A DNA stretch of 64,000 bases from Zingiber officinale. Its lineage: Eukaryota > Streptophyta > Magnoliopsida > Zingiberales > Zingiberaceae. A program made the position numbers and the translations under genes. The stretch spans positions 104,763,712 to 104,827,711 of the forward strand of contig NC_055991.1 of assembly GCF_018446385.1 (NCBI RefSeq), given 5' to 3'. The notes below the pieces were generated by a model, which made no database searches, had not been told where the DNA came from, and worked only from the letters and a program-made list of their open reading frames with translations. Positions 58,085 to 64,000 of the stretch are shown piece after piece. Positions within the stretch are counted from its first letter, which is position 1, and every line of letters begins with the position of its first letter.

Positions 58085-59070
58085 AAAGACTTTGTCCAGA
58101 AGTTATTGTTTCTCCAATACCTAAGAAGGTCTCATACCTCGTCATAGTCTAGAAACTGATTATTGAAATAGATATTTAATCGACTAACTGTTAAACTTAA
58201 ATCTAATTCAAATATAAATCAATCCATAAAATTTAATTTAAATTGATGAAAATTAATTTAGAAAATCTAAAACGGATGAGATTGATTTAAGTTAAAAAAT
58301 GAGAACTAATCTAACCTAATTCAAACTAAACCTAATCAAACTTAAACATAAATCAAACCAATCAAATTTAAAATTAATTTTAGAACTTAATTTCAAAACT
58401 TAATTAATTTTAAAACTTAATTAATTTCAAAACTTAATTTTAAATTTTAATTAATTTAAAAACTTAATTATTTTCAAAAACCTTAATTAATTTTAAAATT
58501 TTAATTAATCTCAAAATCTTCATTTTCAAATCCTAATTAATTTCAAAGTTTTAATTAATTTCAAAATATTCATTTTCAAATCTTAATTAATTTCAAAATA
58601 TTAATTAATATTAAAATTTTAATTAATTTAAAAATCTTAATTAATTTCAAAATGAGACAATCAAGTGAGAGGAAGGAGGGGCGACGACTCGGACATGTCG
58701 AGAAGGAGGCAGACGATAGCGACGATCGGGGCATCGACCGTGTTGGTCGACGGCGACAAGATCGCAAGGGAGAGGGAGGGGGTGAAGAGAGAATCGGGAG
58801 GAGAGGAAGAGAAACCTAGGTTTAAATTTTATACCTTAGGTTAATTAATTAAACTTAAGATTAAACCAATTAAAAGCTAAGTTAATTCCTGGAACAACTC
58901 TCACTTAATTGATTTTCTAAATAGGTTTTCTCTAAGCCCAATAAATCCATTCCATTAAAACATATCATACAGACTCCATTTAAATCCCGAAATTTTTTTA
59001 AAAATTTCTGAAAAATCCAATAAGCTTACTACTCCAATAACACTTATGATTGAATTTGTCATATCTTACA
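58085..59070 (-). repeat. 3' LTR (partial) of gypsy copy C
   Basis: On the minus strand the LTR starts TGTAAGATATGAC at 59070, directly after a polypurine tract (CGGGGGAGAA). It shares many blocks with copy B ('cttagagaaa.cctattt', 'cgacgatcggg', the GTCCAGAAGT block near 58093). The usual LTR end was not found at lower coordinates, so it is truncated. Long runs of 'ttaattaatttcaaaa' lie at 58380-58650. Confidence 0.65.
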
Positions 59071-59629
59071 TTCTCCCCCGTTAATAAAAATTTGGTCCCC
59101 AAATTTACTGCTCAATTCAAGTATCCTCATCTAAAGGATAACAACTAAGCAGCATACTCATATACCACTCCATCCAAGTATCATATACAAATCTCCAACC
59201 GTGAGGGATTAAAGTTCTCTTATAAAACTACAGGATGATCCATTTCCAAATAGATAGTGGTGACTTTATAGGTTATGAGCCCACCCTGCTTCCGCTATTC
59301 CCACACTGTTGTCTAGCCCACTGAGGGTAAGATCTACTAGTCATAAATGGTCCTCACAACTACCCCTGATATCGATATCACATACTATCAACAAATCCTC
59401 CAACATCTAAATAGTGCGATTAGACTGTTCATCTGTCTAATGGTAGAAAATTGTACTAAAATAGAACTCTATACTCATGGTATGCTATAAAATCTGCCAA
59501 AAACTGTAATATGAATCACGGATCTCCATACGATATAATACTCAAAGATATAACATGAGGTCTGATAATCTCTCTATAGTATAACTCTGCTAATTGATCC
59601 AAAGAATCCGTCCTACTGATCGATAGAAA

Positions 59630-59870
59630 GGAAACAAATTAATCAATCAATCAATGATTACCCAAATCTCATCATATCCTCCATGTCCTGGGTAATCCCA
59701 CAACAAAATCTATCATCATTTGCTCCCAATTCCACTCTAGTATATGAATCTACTGGAACAATCTTGCTAGTCACTGATGTTCAACCTCCACTTGCTGACA
59801 TACTAGAAATCGAGCTACAAAATCTGTGATGTCTTTCCTCATATCGTTCCACTAATAGGAATGCTTTAAC
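59630..59870 (-). pseudogene. Gypsy integrase remnant
   Basis: Minus-strand text reads WNDMRKDITDFVARFLVCQQVEVEHQ and, after stops, WNWEQMMIDFVVGLPRTWR. This is the zinc-binding end and start of the catalytic core of Ty3/gypsy integrase (family pattern CxxCQ...W..DFVxGLPRT). At least three stop codons and a frameshift disable it. Confidence 0.75.
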
Positions 59871-60539
59871 TCTCTATACATTGGGTACCACTCGGATGTA
59901 TCACAAATCTAGAACGGTGTGCTGTCTGGAGTAACTCCTCTTGGACCGGATGTGACTTAGGAACACACATAATCTCCCATGTAATGAATCTTGTATAAAT
60001 GATGTCACCATATTTTCAAAATGAAAATAGTAACTACAAACTCCAAAATCATGAGTCAGATAATTCTTCTCATGATCTTTCAACTATCGAGAAGAATATG
60101 GAACTACTCGACCATGTTGCTACAGAACTGTACCTAACTCCTAATACAATACATCTATTTAGAGTACAAATCCATCTACACTAGAAGGTGAATCTAAGAC
60201 GAATGCAACAATTAGTTTTCGTTTCAGCTCCTAAAATTAATCTTGCAAGTCTTTGTCCAAATCTTTCCTAAACAGTCCAGTCAATGACATAACAACGCTG
60301 GAGAAACCCTCAACTAATCTCCAGTAATATCCAGCTAAACTAAGGAAGCTACAAACTTCCTATAGTATTTTCGGCTGCTCCCAGTTTGTAATAGCCTCTA
60401 TTTTTCTGTGGGTCCACTGATATACCTCTGCTACAGACAATAGGTCCCTAAAAATCCCATAGAAGACAATCAAAATGTGAACTACTAAACTTCACGTAGA
60501 GATGTTCTCATCGAAGCATCTCCAGACCTATGTGAAGAT

Positions 60540-60650
60540 GGTGTTCGTAATCCCCCTCAGATCGAGAATATATATCACCATATTGTCAATAAAGACAATG
60601 CCAACTGATCCAAATTCCCTAGAAATATCAGATTCATCGAGTCTATGAAA
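60540..60650 (-). pseudogene. Gypsy reverse transcriptase remnant
   Basis: Minus-strand 60597-60571 reads IVFIDNMVIY, the family active-site box FIDDILIYS with the second Asp changed to Asn. Frames shift on either side. Confidence 0.65.
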
Positions 60651-62017
60651 ACATCAAAGACACTGGTAAACCTAAATGGCAATACCAAAGACTCATAATA
60701 TCCGCACATCAGGCACACTCAACTGTAAAATCACTAATAATGAGTCTATAATATGATTATCAACTATAAATCATCAAATCTATAAATATCACACATGACA
60801 CTCCCTATGTCATCATCAACAATAAACACTAAATAATAGATCATCAAATCAAATATCTACCAATAGATCATCCAAAAGACAACATATCACCACATCTGAT
60901 CTCACAATATCCACCAACCTCAAATTATCCTTAACATCAATCAAATCTAATAGCTTCCTGCACCATGATAGAGAAAAAGGAAGGCATCCAACCTTCAACA
61001 CCCACTTCCTACAAATATCAAGATATTTACCTTGGTTCAGCATTGCATGTCTATGTTGTACCACTACAGGGAATATATATAGTGGAGAAGTTTATTATCG
61101 TATAATTTTTAGTGAGACAAGTCAGCCATGTGCTCACAAATCTAACTTCCCAATTAACATCATGATGTACTATCAAAATGTAAAAATATATCATCATCCC
61201 ATCAAAAGTATATGACTACAAAAGTCCAAGGGATATCTCTTGACTTTTTGATCGATAATCATCAACTCTCCAAATGATAGAGATACGGTCAATCCCTGAG
61301 ATATGAGTATAAAAACTCTACTAATCTTATCCAAAAATTTCTAAAGAGTATGTCAAATCTTATCCTTTCAAATACTCAAATATCCATAGTAAAGGAATGA
61401 CAATCCAAAGTCCAAAGGGTCACTCAACCTCCTGACTGAGAGTCTATCCATCGAGAGGATATCTCCACAACTCTCATAATCTTGTTTATAAATATCCCTC
61501 AACAAATATCGATAAAAGATCAAACCCTCTGATTTGAGATATAGACTTCAAGACCTTAAGTAAATAGTCATGTGGTCAAGGTCTTAAGCTACTTGATAAA
61601 GACAATGTTAGTTGAGTCGCCTAACCATTGTCTTGTAAACATCCATACTACGATTGCTCCACCTGAGGTTCAGTAACCTCTAGTAACAAGACATGCATAC
61701 AAGGATAGAGGAACATTATCACTAAATAGCTAGTGGAAATATCTATCAATCGATGTTGTGCCCCTCGAAGATCATCATCTGATATTTCCACTCAGTAACA
61801 GTGGAATTTTATAAGTGTTAATCAACTAACACCACCTCTTCCGCATTATTACTGGCCGTATAACTCTAGATATCATCAAAGTTATCTAACCATATTCGAT
61901 CAGTCTATGTGTTAGGATCTCCCATAGAACAACGTTAGGCGATTCGACTGACCATCGCCTTATAAATCATCATGTCACTAAAGGAGGTAAAGAAATACTC
62001 TCTCTCCAAACACCTTA

Positions 62018-62894
62018 GGGCGCGTTTGGTTCAAGATTATTGCTGATAATCTTGGTAGGTTATCAACAAAAATCTTGTTTTGTTTAGGTAATGAGTGATT
62101 CTTGGTAATAAGTGATTCCCGCCACGTCAGTAATTTGGGAATACAACCAGGAATCAGAAAACCTTGAAAGCCTAAGGTTTTCTACGATTCCGAGGTTATC
62201 ATATTATTTTTTTCCAAAATTACCCACCCAGACCAGCAACTTGCCCTTTCCTCTCCTCGCCTGGCACTCACGGCCTTCGCTTCCTCTTAACTCTCCCTTT
62301 CCTCCTTCGTTCCTTTCTTCTGCAGATTAAACACGCCACCTTTCGATGGAGTCAACAACCTTGGTTTTTTGTTGTCAACGCCAACAGGCTGAGCACCTTC
62401 TTCAGATTAACTCTCCCTTTCCTCCTTCTGCAGATTAACTCTCCCTTTCCTCCTCCGTTCCTCTTTGCCCTTCTTCTTCGGCATGTTCCACCTTCCATCC
62501 ACAACCCTCGACATCACTAGCAACGACATATTCAGATCTAGCGGCAGGTTCCTATCGGAGCTAGCCACGGAGGAGGAGGATGCTGCCTTTGCGACACCAA
62601 TTGTGGCGGCGTTTCCATTTATCATGCCTCAAATCATATTATAATGTGATTTTTATTTTTTAAAATTTAAATTAATTGATTAATCAATTCCTAATTTAAT
62701 AGAATAATTTAAATATTTTTTTCAACGTTAATATTATTAAGGGTAATATAATAAATATAAAATTAGGTTATATCATTAACTAGATTGAACCAAACAACAC
62801 TAAGGTTATATTTTATTCCTATAACCTTGGTTATGTGATTACTAAGTAATCACATAACCAAGATTATACACGATGACTTGAACCAAACGCGCCC
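62018..62894. mobile_element. Harbinger/Tourist-type MITE, 877 bp, with GC-rich interior
   Basis: Terminal inverted repeats GGGCGCGTTTGGTTCAAG are flanked by TTA (62015-62017 and 62895-62897). Subterminal arms contain 'ataacctaggt..atgtgatta'-like sequence. The core (62215-62625) is GC-rich and contains a triplicated block GATTAACTCTCCCTTTCCTCC. It may include a captured host fragment on the minus strand. It is inserted in gypsy copy C. Confidence 0.85.
62407..62625 (-). pseudogene. Possible captured gene fragment inside the Harbinger MITE
   Basis: A 72-residue minus-strand frame includes a Ser/Ala-rich stretch, RNLPLDLNMS and a Lys/Arg-rich tail. It is clearly more GC-rich than the element's arms. 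I do not recognise the family. It may simply be an open stretch. Confidence 0.25.
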
Positions 62895-63935
62895 TTAAAG
62901 TAATTACTAAGTGATACCTCAATCTCAAAAAACACCTTCTGCATCTTCCTTCACGCGGTGCCTAGTCACACAAAGGATAAGCAACTAACTTCAATTTTCT
63001 CGCACCAGTACAAATCATATATCTGAATATACTCTTCAATTCATACACCTTATAACGGTTGTATCTCATAAGTGTTAAGTAATTAGATATACACTTTTCC
63101 ACATCAGTAGGGGTCACCTATCCGAATATACCTTCTAGGTTATCCAACCAAACACCTACAGTCCATGGTCAAAGTTCTCATGGAATAAGATACATCGATC
63201 CTCTATAGACTGATCAAGTTGATAATAGCATACATCCAATTTAATCCTTACTATGTCTGTACAAGTCATGTACTCAAACGTACCTTCTAGGTAACCAAGC
63301 ACAAGTAACCCAAGGGTCAAAATCTCTAGAAAATATAGTAAGTCGGTCCCCTACTGATTGAACCAACAAAAGTAAGTTGGTCCTCTACTAACTAAACCAA
63401 CAAGAGTAAATCAATCCTCTATTGACCAAATCAACTAGGTTAAATCGGTAATCTACCAACCAAACCAACAAGAGTAAATCGATCAAGAATGAATCAGTAC
63501 TCTACTGACTCAATACGAGTAAATTGATACTCTACTGACTGAGCCAACACGAGTATGCAGGTACTATCTACTACCTAGCTAATAATGGCCGAGGTGGTAT
63601 GTGACTCAAACTCTCAACCAACTAGTAGTATGAGAAATTAGTAATACCGGTGGTATGGTATAAGGAATCCTTTGAGACTGTAATCCCTGATCTCCAATAG
63701 GATTAGGTAGACCTAAACAATAACTGACCCACACATGTTATACACACTACAAATAATTGAACAAGTAACAACAGAAGTGTATGATAACAGTATACAAACA
63801 TACCTCCTATAGCTTGGAGATGTCCTATAGCTGTCTGGTTCTAAAACATCAAAAAGTCACATCGAGAAAACAAAACATGAAATCCAAAACGTAGGAAATA
63901 AATCTCATAACCTTGTAGCTCTGATACCAATAAAT

Positions 63936-64000
63936 TCTCGCACCCCAAAGGATTCCTTGTCCAATAAACAGACAACATCTCCCCTGTAACAGTGACAAAT
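63936..64000 (-). repeat. End of the 5' LTR of gypsy copy C, cut by the window edge
   Basis: On the minus strand it ends CTTTGGGGTGCGAGA, six bases before the primer-binding site. It corresponds to CTTGGGGAGTGACA in copy A and CTTGGGGCGTGACA in copy B. Confidence 0.7.

Larger units (their letters stand above)
59071..63935 (-). mobile_element. Internal region of Ty3/gypsy copy C (chromovirus-like), decayed
   Basis: Bounded by the polypurine tract at 59071-59080 and the primer-binding site TGGTATCAGAGC (63918-63929, minus). Just past the polypurine tract the minus strand reads FGDQIFINGG, like the typical end of chromovirus pol. Integrase and reverse-transcriptase remnants lie between. A Harbinger MITE (62018-62894) interrupts it. 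No long open frame survives. Confidence 0.75.

Overview
The window is nuclear DNA of a flowering plant. It has GT-AG introns of very different sizes, plant gene families (an auxin-receptor F-box protein, NOP53, a small PNRC-motif protein) and dense nested plant transposons. A monocot is my guess from the overall look; no sequence mark proves it. Only three host genes are convincing. They are a single-exon gene for a 100-residue PNRC-motif protein (3185-3487, minus), an 11-exon NOP53 ribosome-biogenesis gene (30710-38914, plus) and a 3-exon TIR1/AFB-type auxin co-receptor gene (40892-54902, plus) whose first intron has grown to 11.9 kb.

Region by region. 1-2031: a hAT-like MITE end and a gypsy LTR fragment split by a solo SIRE-type (Ty1/copia) LTR. 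2032-4139: the PNRC gene and its GC-rich upstream DNA. 4140-8245: a decayed giant inverted-repeat (foldback/Mutator-like) element interrupted by a 545-bp MITE and a 1.5-kb non-autonomous hAT, which itself holds a Harbinger-like MITE. 10282-12930: a truncated Ty1/copia pseudo-element. 13745-15132: a SIRE-type LTR. 15307-25898: the LTR of a Ty3/gypsy element (copy A) split by a complete 9.17-kb Tat-lineage gypsy element. That element has 815-bp LTRs, an ATACC target duplication, a spliced antisense gene and no integrase. 25899-30255: remains of copy A and of a minus-strand SIRE element. 30710-38914: NOP53 with two Au-type SINEs in introns. 39857-40524: a foldback element just upstream of the TIR1-like gene. 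43339-53000: a solo LTR (copy B of the same gypsy family, GTTTA target duplication) inside TIR1 intron 1, carrying minisatellites and a nearly intact 3.75-kb hAT transposon (perfect 8-bp target duplication, one in-frame stop). 58085-64000: gypsy copy C on the minus strand, with decayed integrase and reverse transcriptase and an 877-bp Harbinger-type MITE.

The host genes are unrelated to one another. NOP53 acts in nucleolar 60S maturation and the TIR1-like protein is the substrate-recognition subunit of an SCF auxin receptor. The main story is the layered transposon insertions: exact target-site duplications let the nesting order be read directly. The most unusual items are the TIR1 gene carrying a solo LTR plus hAT in intron 1, and the Tat element with a three-exon antisense gene converging on a broken pol that has lost integrase.
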